A stretch of 64,000 nt of DNA from Solea solea (GCF_958295425.1 NC_081149.1:4447701-4511700); one strand, 5' to 3'; counted from the first letter of the stretch, positions 10,681 through 23,135 are shown. Made by a program: numbers and translations. Notes: generated by a model not told the origin, from the letters alone.

Positions 10681-12367
10681 AGTACTCATTAGAAATGACA
10701 AAGTGTTCCAGGAAGTTTTCTCTACATAGGACTCTTTGTATTTTAAATGAATGCGTAATAGTTATCGAATGTCACTTGAGATAAATATCTTAAATCTCTA
10801 AAATCTCTATAAAAATATCTAAAATCTTGAATACAGTACACCTGTTTAAGAAGAACCAAAACTTTGAAAAATTAGAAGAAATGACTTTAGCTTTAAAATC
10901 TCTGTGCATATAGCTGCACTGTTAAAGAAATAAGAGGATAGAGTTTGAGGGTATTATCGCTGATTTTACACTGTCAGGGACCGAGTGAGGATGAGACCCT
11001 GCAGCAGCCAATGCCAAATGAATTCTATAAGGGAACCTCGGGGCAAGAAATTTGTCATCTGGCCCCAACTGACCTGATTATACAAGACACTTTCATTATA
11101 TTCTCCGGCACTTCAAAATCAGCCAGATACTCCACTACTGAAGTAAGTACTTGATTAAATTACTGAGAGAAAATTAACAGGCAACAATTCTGCTTTACAA
11201 ATAATTGCATTAATAATTTATTCAAACTGATGCGATGAACATTCACAGGGAAGGTTTAGAAACCAAACCACAGTAAACTTAACATCACTAGGTATTTTGG
11301 AAGTGATCACTCAACAAAAGCTATTCTGTTGAGCTCCAGGGATTAATGATGGGCTTTTTCTGACATTTTATAAACTGAACAATCAACCTGTTGTTAAAGA
11401 AAGTAACAGTAAATAAAACTGCCAATTATTAACTGATACCGATTGTTCTTTGGGCGTTGGAATCTTACCCTTGATGATTTATTCTAAATGTGATCATTTT
11501 GCATAATTGTCACAACTGTCTTCATTAAACTTAATGAAGACCTCTGGATGAAGCAGGGATGTCCAGATCTCATCCCGATTGCCACTTGTGAATGACACAT
11601 GGCTCGTGGCATAAAAAATGCTTCAGCACCATTGGGCTTATGCATGTAGGAATATGTTGTAAATACTGAAAGTACACTTTAAAAAGGTGAAAAGCTGAAA
11701 ATAAAAATGTAGTGTATAGTCAGAATGTGGTATATGGGTGTTCTTTTACATTGCTAAAAACATTTTTGTCCCCTCTATCTCTAAAACAACGTATGAATTT
11801 CAGTCCAGTCCCCGCCTGACCCGCTCCCCCGGCAGCCTCCATGCTGAAGGCTTCTACTGTGTGCATCACACCTACTATAGATAATTACCTGATACACTCC
11901 CACTTCACAATACTTGAACTATCCCTTTAAGTTTGTATGGCAAACAACTGTCAGCTAAATGTCATGGCTTTGACAGCCCGGTGTTAAACTACATCTATGA
12001 TGGTGTTCCATACAACACAGTACTATAAATACGAGTCAATATTTCAGTACAGTGGTGCAACTTTTCATACGTGTTGTGGGAATAAACCATGAACAGTTAT
12101 GAACCTGGAGCTCTGGGCACCCCTGACTGTTTAGTGTAGGAGTCGACCTTTTAATCAAATGAATCTGTTCCGTGAAGACATTTGACTTGGAGATGCAGAT
12201 CATCGCTTCACACGAAGGCTCCACGGTTGCTACTGGCGACTAATTATGGGTCAATGGCTGTATTTGCTCAGTTAAAAGCCACTTATGCTGAACATGTGTA
12301 AATACAATGTATCAGTGTGTCACATACATTTCTCCATTCTAACAAAAAAAAACAAAAATCTGCATGA
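10681..12367. other. unique AT-rich sequence
   Basis: No gene is supported. The 69-codon frame at 10945-11154 ends near a gaagtaagta donor-like site but is not recognised. A short 'atctctaaaat' duplication lies at 10790-10830. Confidence 0.4.
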
Positions 12368-13005
12368 GATCTAGTGTGAGTAATACAGGCTCCACAGCAT
12401 GTCTGTGAGGTTGTCAATCATCCAGGTCAAAGTCATCTTCTGTAGTGAGCTGTGGGCGACTGAAGATGTTTCACGTCTCATCCAAGAGTCTTCTTCATTT
12501 CTGACTATAGCTGCTGGGAAAACAGTATTTGGTTTCACCTGAGTCAAGGTGTGAAAGAGGGTCATTGGAGTCTGATATTGTGTGGGTGCTGGACTTCTCT
12601 ATTGTTGGGTTAGGTGGCTGATAGTTGGTGTCTTAGTCCACCTCCTCTGTTGACTGATGGTTTCTCCAGGTTCACATAGATGGCTTCCTTCACTCCTCTT
12701 TCAAACCATCTGTCTTCTCTGGCCAGAATGTGAACATTCTCCTCAAAAGAGAGTCCCTTGTCGTTCAGATGTAGGTGGACAGCTGAGTCCTGTCCAGATG
12801 AGCTGGCTCCTCAGTGCTCTGACATGCATTTATGCATTGGTTGTAGAGGTCAGGACACTCCTCAATTGTTTGTGTCTAAGGATTTTGTCCTTAGGAAGAA
12901 TGGATTAATGTCTGAAGGTGTCGCAGGGTTTGTAATATACCAGGATGTGGTGTTTGTTGAAGAACGTCCTAAATCTTCTCAGAAACTCCAGCAATAGTTG
13001 AGCAA
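12368..13005 (-). pseudogene. Penelope-like retroelement, C-terminal remnant
   Basis: The minus strand, in shifting frames, reads LRRFRTFFNKHHI and VYYKPCDTFRH, then SAVHLHLNDKG-like, FEENVHILAREDRWF, ERGVKEAIYVNLEKPS, and VNRGGG, followed by the conserved trailer tggatgagacgtgaaacatcttcag and a final ...DNLTDMLWSLYYSH. This order matches the region around and after the GIY-YIG endonuclease of a Penelope/Neptune-like element. Stops and frameshifts show it is dead, and the reverse transcriptase is absent. Assignment is from remembered family sequence. Confidence 0.75.
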
Positions 13006-13206
13006 TAGTCACCTTCCTGCCAGCTTCATTCCTTCATCCTTCCCTCCTCTTCCTTTGTGTATGTACAAAGTTCAGTTTGGTTCCAGCAGGTGCTGTGAGT
13101 CTGTGTGGGTAAGTTTCCTGTATATTTATGTATAAGGTGCATTCAATGACCTTCAACAACTGCTTTACAAGTCACTAGTCAAGGCAGTTGACTCCGCCCA
13201 CACTGA

Positions 13207-13280
13207 GGAGGAACTATAGCAATGGAAAACGATACCAAACAGAGTAGAGTCGAGCCGTGCTGAACCGAGTCGTGCTGAAA
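13207..13280. mobile_element. hAT-type MITE fragment ('gagtcgagccgt')
   Basis: It contains aaaacgataccaaacagagt and agagtcgagccgtgctgaac, the end-type of an abundant fish MITE. The 13-mer agagtcgagccgt recurs at 37198-37210. Confidence 0.55.
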
Positions 13281-13429
13281 CACATTTGTTTTCTTATCAG
13301 TGAAAACATTGATAAAACTTTGCTCATTTCTGTGTCTTTTCAATATTGCCAGAAATATTATTTTTGCAAAATTTCTTGGAATACCATTACATTAAGTGAT
13401 TTTTTCCCTTTGTGAATGTGGGTGGGGGC

Positions 13430-13518
13430 TATAAGCCGATTACATGGCTATCAGCTTTTTCATGCTTGGAGCTATCATTATTCCATCAGCCTTTAAAGAT
13501 CCATTATCAGTCGACCTC
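13430..13518. mobile_element. hAT end fragment
   Basis: It ends in ccattatcagtcgacctcta, the right terminus of a known hAT end type (tagaggtcgaccgata inverted). The left end was not found. Confidence 0.45.
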
Positions 13519-14084
13519 TAGTTTGAGGCCTGTAGGCACTTATTAACTTTTGCCTGATTGGTAAAGAGGAGCAGGCCTGGGTCAAAAAGAGACCTCTGGA
13601 TAATGCAGTCAGTGTCTCTGAGAAATCATGTTTCATTCATTAACTATACCAAAGCATCCATAAGTGTCAGCCACCATTGCTGCGGGGAAGCACAGAATAA
13701 TTATGGTGAATAAATTCAACTACATTTCAACCTGAACTTAGAGTTTTCACTTTAGAGTGTAGTCTTTAGCTTCTTTACTCTCTGTCAGTGATTCCTAAAC
13801 TGGGGTACAAGGGTAAGCAAAGTGATGTAGGGGGTACGTAAAAACAAAACAAAAGTAAAACCAAACATTGCAGTAGATTTCTTTAATGCATCCATCTATC
13901 GTCTGATGCTCCGCCCTCCCTTCTCCTATACTGGCCATGTGCATTTGTTAAGTGTCTGTGTATTGTCTTAACCAGAGGAGAAACATGTGATGTTAACTTA
14001 AAATATAGACGGCTAAATGCAGAGAGGAAGTTGTTGGTGTTTAATGAGGGTTTTACAGCCTGTTTTGTTCACCTTGTTGTTTCT
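13519..14084. other. unique sequence
   Basis: Nothing coding. 13790-13870 (cctaaactggggtac... ggggtacg) looks repeat-derived but could not be assigned. Confidence 0.35.
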
Positions 14085-14345
14085 TTCAGAATGAGTTGGT
14101 CTTTTGAACACTTTTAAGGGGAAACTGACCTGGAGGCAGAGACGTCTGGCTGTAGATGTTTTGCCTGAGGCCTTTATTGTTTGCAGTTTTGGATGTTAAG
14201 TGATTTTAATGTTTGTTTCCACCGTGTTTGTGTCTATGTATGACTATGCTGCTGCCTGTCTTGACCAGGACACTCTTGTAAAAGAGATTTTTTATCTCAA
14301 TGAGTCTTTTCCTGGTTAAATAAAGGTTAAATAAATAAAATGTGC
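14085..14345 (+). mobile_element. LINE 3' end
   Basis: The stretch ctcttgtaaaagagattttttatctcaatg followed by cctggttaaataaaggttaaataaa is the 3' end of an abundant fish LINE, including its polyadenylation-like aataaa and tandem tail. Confidence 0.65.
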
Positions 14346-15177
14346 ATGTGTAATTTATAATTTGTGTGACTATCTCTTTGCTGCTGTAATACTGGGAATT
14401 GACCCATTGTGGGACAATAAATCGTATATAGATATATGCTTGCAGCTCCATCTGTGTTTTAGAAACTCTGACAACCACATTCTACTAACCATTTTAAACA
14501 TTAAAGGTCACTGTCGATCATATTTTATGTATATCCATTTACTTATGAAAGCAAGAAAACCCCTGGATGGGATTCATTTTTACTCTACAGTAATACCAGT
14601 GTGGTGCAGCACACTAATAACATCGTGAGAACACATCTGTCCATTAATGACAGACTTTTTAACTGTGTAATTATCCAATCAGCCAATCACAGGGCAACAG
14701 TGCTTCAGCGTGGGTAAATGTGTTTTCAGAGATGTTGACAATGGTCTGATTGTTGGTGAGCCTGTCTGACTGGGGATTTTTGTTTTCCATCAGAATGTAT
14801 GAAACAAAAACAAAGAAACGGACAAACAAACCCATCAGGTGAGCAGCAGTCCTGTGGATACAACTGCCTCGCTGATGAAAGAAGTCAGAGGAGAAAAAAG
14901 AAGAAAAAAGGCTGGAATACCTCAGATAACAACCCTTTACCACACTGCTGAGAGACGACGCACAACCAACTACAAATCCATCTGTGAGGTGGTTGTCTAA
15001 AGATCACATCATGTTGCCCGTCTGTCAGTAAAGACCAGAAATGTGAGGCTGCAGCAGACACAGACTTATCAACACGGAACACCATAGCCTGGTCTGAGAG
15101 GCTGCAGATGTTACACTCACACTTTGGCATCAGCAGGTTAAACCCAACAACCAACCCTGCTATGTGTCAACAGTCTA
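14346..15177. other. unique sequence
   Basis: No gene or repeat was recognised. Open frames of 80-90 codons lack domain matches. Confidence 0.35.
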
Positions 15178-15449
15178 AGCTGCTACCGCTACTACTGCTG
15201 CTGCTGCCGCCGCCACCGCTGCTGCCACTGCTGCCGCCGCTGCTGCTGCTGCCACTGCTGCTGCCACTGCTGCCGCCGCTGCTGCTGCTGCCACTGCTGC
15301 TACTGCTACCGCTGCTGCTGCCACTGCTGCTACTGCTACCGCTGCTGCTGCTGCTGCCACTGCTGCCACTGCTACCGCTGCTGCTGCCACTGCTGCTACT
15401 GCTACCGCTGCTGCTGCTGCTGCCACTGCTACCGCTGCTGCTGCTGCTG
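15178..15449. repeat. CTG/CCG/CCACTG trinucleotide tract
   Basis: About 270 bp of imperfect ctg, ccg, cca and cta triplets with higher-order 30-60 bp duplications (blocks such as ccactgctgctactgctacc recur). It makes Leu-, Ser- or Ala-rich open frames on both strands of up to 151 codons; these are artefacts. Confidence 0.95.
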
Positions 15450-16808
15450 GTCAGACGGCCGAGCCTGGTCTCCCAGAAAAATGTTTCATCCTGTACAGAA
15501 TTTCCCATTTTGCCTTTTTTTTTTTTTTCATCTGTGTCATGTTCAATGTCTGAGGCTAAATAATCATGATGTGAAATGATATTGAGCTTGTTATGAAGAC
15601 ACAGTCACTGCAAATATCTATTTTTATGGGAAAAACCATGATGTCTCGGTATCTGTCCGATCCTGGTCCTTATCACAAGGACAACAATGTAAAATCCAAT
15701 ATAATTAAAATCCTATATATCACATGCTTCACTACACACACACACACACTGTAAAAATGTAAATATAAATCAACAACAGTCCTTTAGCTGAATCATTTTG
15801 TGAGCTGCTTATTTCTACTTTGTGGGAGAAGAATATTTGTTACACAGTTGGAGAATTATGTCTTTGAAATGTCTAACTTGAAATGGCTGTAGGTGGTAAA
15901 TGCATCAGCACAAACGTGTTGTTAACAGCGTCACAGTTTAAAAGGTTGAAAATGACTGGACTGATATCTGTACTGTAATAAAACATCATTTTCCATAAGA
16001 TCTGGAAAAGACTGACTAGGTTCTGTTTGGAAGCATAGCAGACATAATCAGACATTTTTACTGTGGAATTTGAGACAAAAATCATTTTAAGTCTCACATT
16101 TGCTTATTTTAATCAAAAAGTACATATTTAGAGAATGCTAAATCACTCCCAATTATTACTACGTCATCATTTTTTTGATTAAAAAGTGCCAATGTGGGAA
16201 TTTAAACTTGAAATTTCTCTAAACATGTACAACAAAAATGTCTGTTATCCACTACACTATTATAAACCAATGAACTGGACACAACTTTATCAGACTTGTT
16301 CAAAACTTATAGAGAATTCTCTTTATACGACTGCTCAAAGTTCAGTTATTAGGTCTCTGAACGTTACAGCTGTGAGGATTTTCATTATATTTTTCCATTC
16401 AAAGAAATGCTTTCAAACATGGACTCAGACAAAGATACAGTGCTCTCCATGTTTTTCTTTAGAAAATCGGACGTCCATTTCCTTACAAATCAGCTTGATT
16501 TATTGGTTCAGAGGCTTTTTAACAGTAAAGAGGGCATTACAATTCAAGCGTATGGAAACAGGTCATGTGACCTGAACCATTTATTTTGGACTAACACACC
16601 TTACATTACATTACTACTGTATGTTTACATTCAACCCTGACCCAAAGGGTCCTCAGTGCTCTGTGCATGCTTCACGGTTCCCACCCACAGATGACAACAA
16701 CACAAATAAAGAAAAATGGTGAAATCCAGTGCAGAGTATTTACTGACTGAGGAGAAAACTGAAGTTATGCTCTGTCAGCTTAGAGAATTAAAGATTTTTG
16801 ATATTAAA
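15450..16808. other. AT-rich unique sequence
   Basis: Contains a 129-codon frame (16186-16575) with no recognised domain and AT-biased composition. A CA run lies near 15735-15750. Confidence 0.35.
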
Positions 16809-16822
16809 GGATTGAAGAAAGA

Positions 16823-17095
16823 AGGGCCACGGTTCGTGTGGAGGTTAGTGCTCTTGTCTGGGGTTCCAGCCCCGGCATGTTGTCCCTGTGTGTGTGTGTG
16901 GGAGTTTTCTCCGGGTTCTCCGGGTTGGTCACTCTAAATTGACCATAGGTGTGAATGTGGGAGTGAATAGTTGTTTGTCTCTGTATGTGTCCCTGCGATG
17001 GACTGGCGATCTGTCCAGGGTGTACCCCGCCTATCGCCCCAGGTCCCCCGCGACCCTCATGAGGAGGATAAAGCAGTAGAAAATGGACGGATGGA
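16823..17095 (+). mobile_element. SINE A with internal deletion and TSD
   Basis: It starts with a worn tRNA-like head (ggttcgtgtggaggttagtg, B-box ggttccagcccc) and keeps the body (gaccataggtgtgaatgtgg, gcgatggactggcgatctgt, gggtgtaccccgcctatcgc) to a gaaaatggacggatgg tail. The segment between the leader and the gaccatagg block is about 100 bp short. Flanking 14-mers at 16809-16822 and 17096-17109 (ggat/ctgaagaaaga) match at 13 of 14. Confidence 0.88.
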
Positions 17096-17109
17096 GGACT
17101 GAAGAAAGA

Positions 17110-18299
17110 CACAGGCACATAAGGACAAGCTGAAACAGGGGCATAGGACAGCGGTTCAAATAAATGGCACAGTCAAGCTACAACTGTAGCTCAACTTATA
17201 CCCTAATTCTAATTCTAATTCTGGGTTAGCTTGTGCAGAGAAGGGTTGGGTTGTCTGCTTTACAGTTCATCTAAAGTCTAACGTTGTTTCTGATCATGTT
17301 CATGTCTTTAGGAGTCACATGTTACACCGTCAAATCCTTGGAGGATGGTGCTGTGGCCATAACGAGAACTTCCTGAATCATAACGCTCCATGTTGTGTCA
17401 CGATGCGTTCATGAACATGAGAGAAACTTTTTGGGATGTGGTAGAAATGTGATGCAGTCATGTCAACGAATGTCAGAGGAACATTTTCAACTCCAGTGAC
17501 ATGAAGACCTGAGGTTTGTGCCCACAGATGAGCACCACTGAAACTCAGCATCCCGAGTGAGTCTCTTCACAAAACTTTGGTGGATGACAGAGTTGTTGCG
17601 CAGCAGGTGGGGTTTGGCAGTTAAGCGTGGGAGCCTCCTGCTTTGGATTGTGGAAAACAAATCAAACATTTTCCAAGTAATTGAGTACAAACAGGTTAAA
17701 GCTGTTTGATGTGAAAACTAATCTAGAGTGAGCTACGGCTTCAAAGCCTTCATCTCTTTTCTGTCAAGCATGTGATAGAATCAAATACCTGGAGAGAGCG
17801 AGACAGAGTCAAGACAGACAGGCTTTGGTTGGATAAAGAGACAAAACAGATAAATTATGAAGAAATACTGGGTTATTGTAACTCACATTAGATCAAATGA
17901 TGTTTATTCTTCCATTTTTCATGAGCTGTGGCATCAGAACCCCGACAAAAACCTGAACCATGACTTATTACACGGTCTCTCCCAAGTAGAGTGGGACAAA
18001 CCATATTTGGAACTCTATGTTATCGATTGTTCTTGCCTTTTTGTTATAATTTTGTAATGTTTTTTATTTGTCCAAATAAAAGATGAATTGATGTGAAGGA
18101 GGACATGAGGACAGGACAGTTGGTGTAACAGAAGAGGACACAAGGGAGACACACAAGATGGAGGCAGATGATCTGCTGTGGCAAGTAGGAGAAGAAACTC
18201 ATTCACTGATTTTTTCAGGTAATTTGTTGTTAAGGGGGAATTTTTCTCTCTCATATTTGAAGGTCTTGCTCATTCAATGAAATTACACCAAAAATAGGA
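17110..18299. other. unique sequence
   Basis: No gene is supported. A short (ttctaa)n run is at 17204-17221. 17850-18080 ends in an aataaa-rich stretch and could be a retro-tail, but no family was recognised. Confidence 0.35.
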
Positions 18300-18745
18300 G
18301 CAGTGGTTATCCTCAAATAATGATGCCACCCACACAGTTCATCATTTGTAGTGCTTCTGACTCGGCACAGGGGTAATCTGTGGGAATAAGAGTTTCAGCA
18401 GCTGATCAGAAATAAAAAAATAGAAATAAAGGACTCTTCATGAAGTCTAGAACTCTACAGACAAGGAGAAATAAACCTCTGCTCACAAAAGTGCACTAAA
18501 CTGCAAGATGGAACGCTGCCAGAGAGAATGAAAGGAAGCCTAATGAATGTTGGCAGCATATTCCATGGTCAGATGAAACCAAAATAAATGTGTTTGGATC
18601 AGATGGAGTCCAGTGTGTCGGCTGTGCCCAGGACCAACACTGTGACTGTGTAGTGCCAACTGTGCAGGTGGGAGTGTGCTGATATCAGGCAGCATGGGTT
18701 TAAAAAGGTGTTGGAGAGATGACACTTTCATAGATGAGAGGGATT
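18300..18745 (+). pseudogene. Tc1 transposase remnant
   Basis: Plus-strand fragments read RRNKPLLTK, NECWQHIPWSDETK-like and INVFGSDGVQCV, the segment around the first catalytic aspartate (W-S-D-E) of Tc1 transposase. Next comes a G-rich stretch corresponding to the GGGSIMVWGCF region. Stops and frameshifts interrupt it. Neither inverted end was found, so it is a fragment of a different Tc1 family from the one at 6556-8077. Confidence 0.7.
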
Positions 18746-20837
18746 TCCTAACATTAAAATCAGACAGCACAAATCAAGTTTTTAAAAAAGAAAAAAGAAA
18801 AAGTAGAATCAGTGAGGTGCATTTCCACTGAGAGATCTCATGGACATCTCAGTAACTCCCTGTATTCACTGTTAAGACAATGAAACTTTAATACAAATGC
18901 TGGAATTCCTAGTAAATATGTTCTTTGTAAATTCCGTTCTTGGCTCTTTATCATTAGATCAAGTATTTGTCTTCACAGTCAAGTAGTCGTTGCTGTGGGG
19001 ATAACAACTGCAAAAATACCAATCAAAACCCATAATAAACATAAACATATTCAACATTTAGTTTCATATTTAGACACAATCCTTATTTTATGATCAGTTT
19101 TTGCCAGATTTGCTGTGATACTGAAGATGAGTACATTGGTGAATCATCTCGATTCGCTCTAACTGCTGCAAAGTTGTCAAACTTTTTGTCATAAACAGTT
19201 GATGATGGTTGTGTAGTGTATGCAACAACAACAACAAAACTCCTGTCTTTTTCACATCTTCTTTAAAGGTTTTCAGATTTCTCAGATTTCAAACAGCTGT
19301 TCTCTCCTCATTTGTGCTCTGTTCATTCCAGAAGACACATATTGGACACTTTACAACAGCCTGCTGTGTTCATTTCTCCGAACACAATCACTGCATGAAA
19401 ACCATTGCATGTCATGAAGCCGCTGCTGTTTCAGCTAATAGAATAAAACGAGCGGGACATACATAATAAATGAATATGGAGAGTCATTTTGAAATAATGA
19501 TAGGTGTTCCTCAGCAGAGATCTGACAAGGATCACACAATTTGCTCGGTTTATACATATTTGATTCCTTGAGAGGAGACATTTGCCCTTAGTGGTGATGT
19601 ATGTCTCGGGAAGTCAGCCACAAATGGGCCTGATAAAAGATTTAACATAAAAGATTACACTCCTTAACAGAGTATTATGCAAATATAGCTACACGTGGCT
19701 ATTACCATGACAAGTGCTGGATGTGGTTGCATGAACTTACACTTTAAATACATTAAATCCCAGTATATGGGGAAGTGATGGGAGAGAGCAGAGCTGCCTT
19801 TTATACTATCAGACCAAAACCTTCTCATCGCAATTCAGTGACAGAGACTCAGGAATCAGTCAAACAATGGACAGTCACAAAGGCAGAATAATGACGACAA
19901 AGAGAAAAGAAAAACACGTCATTAATATGAATGTAATGTAGAAAGAAACTAATTAAGGATGAGACATACACAGAAAGTTGGAACGAGAGGTTTAGGGACA
20001 GACAAATACTGTGTGTTAGGAAGAGTTTCAGCTCCACCGAGAAAGGAAAGGAAAATGAAATGCTAATATTTAAGAGGAAAAGTGATCAGTCCCACCTGGA
20101 CCAAGGATGTAATAGGCCACTGCATAATGCATGTAGCTCAAATGAGCACACAGTGAGGGCCAAGGTTTTAATTTAAGCCCTCTGCTTTGTCCTTGTCTAT
20201 TAGAGACACGCTCTCTGGCCATCCCTCTGCGGGTTTAATTATCAGAGTAGAGGAGGGCGAGTATATAGTTCTGCTTTGCTAGCTCTTTTACAGCTTTCTA
20301 CTCCTAGAGGCCAATGATTTCCAACAAATCCTGGCTCCACACTCATCATAAAGAGACACAACTGCTACAGGGCTGAGCATCTCTCATTTGGCTAATCCTC
20401 AGTTAAAAACCTACTGTAACAAAGATGAAAAGAATTGCATGAACTTGGAAGTTACTAAATTAGACGTGGAAGTAAAACACTGAAGTCAACCATTTCTGTC
20501 TTCAATCATTAACTGTTTGAAGCAGACTTCCAAAACAGATGTTTGATGGGTTTCAATTCAATTTTAAAGGGGATGTTTTACACTTCCTGGCATAAAATCC
20601 CTGGATTTATCAAAGCAAAGCGCCTTCAATTAAAGAATTACTGCAGAAATGCATATATGAAAATGTTTAAAATAAACCTGGATATTCAGTAAAAGACTCC
20701 ACAATGCGTGCAATGCCAATAGAACGCAACATAGATGGAGCGCTCTCTAAACAACTGCATGTATGTGCCAAACAGAACAACAGCTGCTGCTGTTCACTGT
20801 GCCATGCAGCTCCAAGTGTCCAAGATGCAGAATAGAT
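18746..20837. other. unique sequence with conserved-element-like blocks
   Basis: No gene. 19560-19740 includes an octamer core atgcaaat and balanced unique sequence, and 20060-20290 is similar in character; both could be conserved non-coding elements of the ca10 intron. This is appearance only. Confidence 0.3.
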
Positions 20838-21070
20838 GCATAATTCTACCCTCTAAAGACCAACTTTGTACCATTTTCAAGGGGTAGATTTTAGTCCTAG
20901 AGCACTTAGGTCCATAATTGATCCCAGGGGTACATAGTTTATTTATTTATAAACTGTAAGAGAACAAATATGTACCCTTGTTAAGGGGTACAATAGGTGT
21001 ACTTCCAAGGGTACTGCCCCAGTGACAAGCTGTTGGACAAATGTTGCATATTGTTTCTGAAAGTGTACAT
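20838..21070. mobile_element. MITE-like repeat ('ggggtaca')
   Basis: It carries taccattttcaaggggta, gtacccttgttaaggggtaca and gtactgccccagtgacaagct, the internal words of a widespread short fish repeat. The ends are worn and no duplication was identified. Confidence 0.6.
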
Positions 21071-21159
21071 TATAAGACAGATATACAGCACATAACTTCC
21101 AGAAGCGACAAATAAAGATTTAAAATGTAACCTCTGGCAGACGGTGAGAGCTGCCGCTG

Positions 21160-21161
<2 letters not shown>

Positions 21162-21194
<33 letters not shown>
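21162..21194. repeat. (GT)n microsatellite
   Basis: About 16 GT units. Confidence 0.95.
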
Positions 21195-21195
<1 letters not shown>

Positions 21196-21297
21196 ATGAG
21201 TAAGGAGGGGTGATTAGGAGAGAGGAGCCACAGTGGTTTGTTGACAGAAGACATACTGCAACTTTAACACTTATCAGTGCTTCTAAAAATGCTTCTA

Positions 21298-22345
21298 TTT
21301 GTGAGGGAGCATAAAGATTGGGCTCTGCAACAATTGACAAATGTCATGAAGTCTGATGAGTCCAGTTTTAGCCTGTGATGGCTAAGCCTGACTTGAGATG
21401 CAGTCTGGAGAGGGTGCATTCACCCCCCACTCTGTACGCAATTGGACAGACCTACAACCAAACCAGATCAATGATGCGGATGAAATATGTAGGAAGATGG
21501 AAAAGTGGTCAACAAATGTACAAATGTGCAGTTTTCTAGGAGCCATGGCGTATCATGACTTTTGCTCGCTTAAAAGGGAAACAACAGCCAAATCAAAAGA
21601 CAGCTGCTCTTCAGTGGCTGCTATGTTGGATGTATACAAAAGCAGCTAGAAGTCATTTCTTTGTTGTCATCACATTAAATCCACCTCTTGTTCTCCAGGC
21701 TTTTGTGATTGGTTTCCTTTTTAAGAAGATTGGTGCCAAAAATGGTGTCCTTACCAGACGTGAAATCAAATGACTGGAAAACTCAGCTAGTGATCAGAGG
21801 TGGATGAAATGATGCAGCTGTCATGCTTAATGTTACCACAGAACAGTGCAATGCCAGTGTCATGATCTGGACCTGCTTCAGTTGGTCAAGTTGTGTGTCC
21901 AATCAAAAAATGAAGTCAGCTGACTGAATAAACTGAATTTACCAGGTTTTCGACCTTCAGGGAGCATGAGTCATCATTTTCACACATCGATTGTCCACCA
22001 CAGTGTCCAGACCTTAACCCCTCAGAGAATCTTTGGGCTATGTCGGAGAAGACTTAAGGCAGCCGTCTGACTCTCCTATAATCAATACAAGGTGTTGGCT
22101 GGAAATTCAATTCTGGATAGAGATAAATGTTGTGACCTTGTTTGAGCTTCTCTTAACAATCCCACAACATTTATTGTCATTTCACATGGTATTAGTAAAA
22201 ATACACACACTGAAGTGAACAGATGCTCCTCACCTGCTTCTGACACAATGTAATAAGAAGAAGAAAAAAGGAAAGCTAACATCTAAAAACAAACAGTTAC
22301 ACTGTAATCAAAGCTAAAGGAGGTTCACCAAATATCAGAATTTGT
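21298..22345 (+). pseudogene. Tc1 transposase remnant with insertions
   Basis: The piece at 21298-21385 encodes VMKSDESSFSL (first catalytic aspartate). 21785-22150 encodes REHESSFSHIDCPPQCPDLN and then PSENLW, the region of the third acidic residue (normally SPDLNPIENLW). 22305-22345 gives the final aatcaaagctaaaggaggttc. About 400 bp at 21386-21784 and 150 bp at 22155-22304 are not Tc1 and look inserted. Stops throughout make it non-functional. Confidence 0.75.
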
Positions 22346-23085
22346 ATTCCATCAGTGGACGACAGTGAATTCACTATGAAACACACACTTTCAGCTCCAC
22401 ATAATGTTGTAATGTTAATAATGTTAATGCTGGGAGTTGAATTTGAAAGTGATAGTTCCACATCTACTATTATGCTGATATGCAAAACCAATGCATCAAC
22501 TGCCAAATATAATACAGATTTTCAATATAAGGTACAAAGCATACTGTAGTAGTTTGACAGTACACAGAACCCATGTGCATGTTGTTGGCTGTGATAGAAA
22601 AGTTATGGAAGTATCGATTTTGAAAAGTCTTTCATCCTCCAAAACTCGTACGCTGTCTTTGAAAACCAAAATATCCGTTTCAACGCAACATGGAGATCTC
22701 ATAGTCAGCGTTTGGTGACCGATCCTTTAACTCACTGGCTCTGAAATCCAATCAAACACAAAAGTGCAGATATAAACATAATGACTGATTAGATTTGTGT
22801 GTAAATGTATTTACAGGTCACCATATTCCATCTGAGGCCCAGCATGCATTCATTCTCCCTGTGCCTTATTTCTAAGTCTCCTGTCACTTCAGACCATGCC
22901 ACATCCTCTTGCCCTGCATTAAACCAACTTTAATGCTTAAAATGGTCTTATTGAGTCCTCTTAAACCTGATAATGAAAGATTCCAGTTGGTTTCAGCAGG
23001 TGACACATTCCTTCTACAAGACAGCATATTGATTTCAGAAGTCACATTTAAACAACCTGATTACAGCCTTTGCAATTCTGATCCA

Positions 23086-23135
23086 AATGTTTATATCTTG
23101 ACATAATATGTCAAGAGGTGCAAGATATAAACATT
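23086..23135. repeat. nested inverted repeat
   Basis: The outer 15-bp arms aatgtttatatcttg and caagatataaacatt are exact complements. An inner palindrome, cttgacat/aat/atgtcaag (23097-23115), overlaps the left arm, so two alternative hairpins are possible. Confidence 0.85.

Noticed and set aside
15108..15563. 151-codon leucine-rich frame and antisense Ser/Gly and Ala/Val frames
   Set aside because: All are translations of a CTG/CCG triplet tract, which is open in many frames by nature.
16186..16575. 129-codon frame
   Set aside because: AT-biased, no recognised domain, no splice or promoter context.
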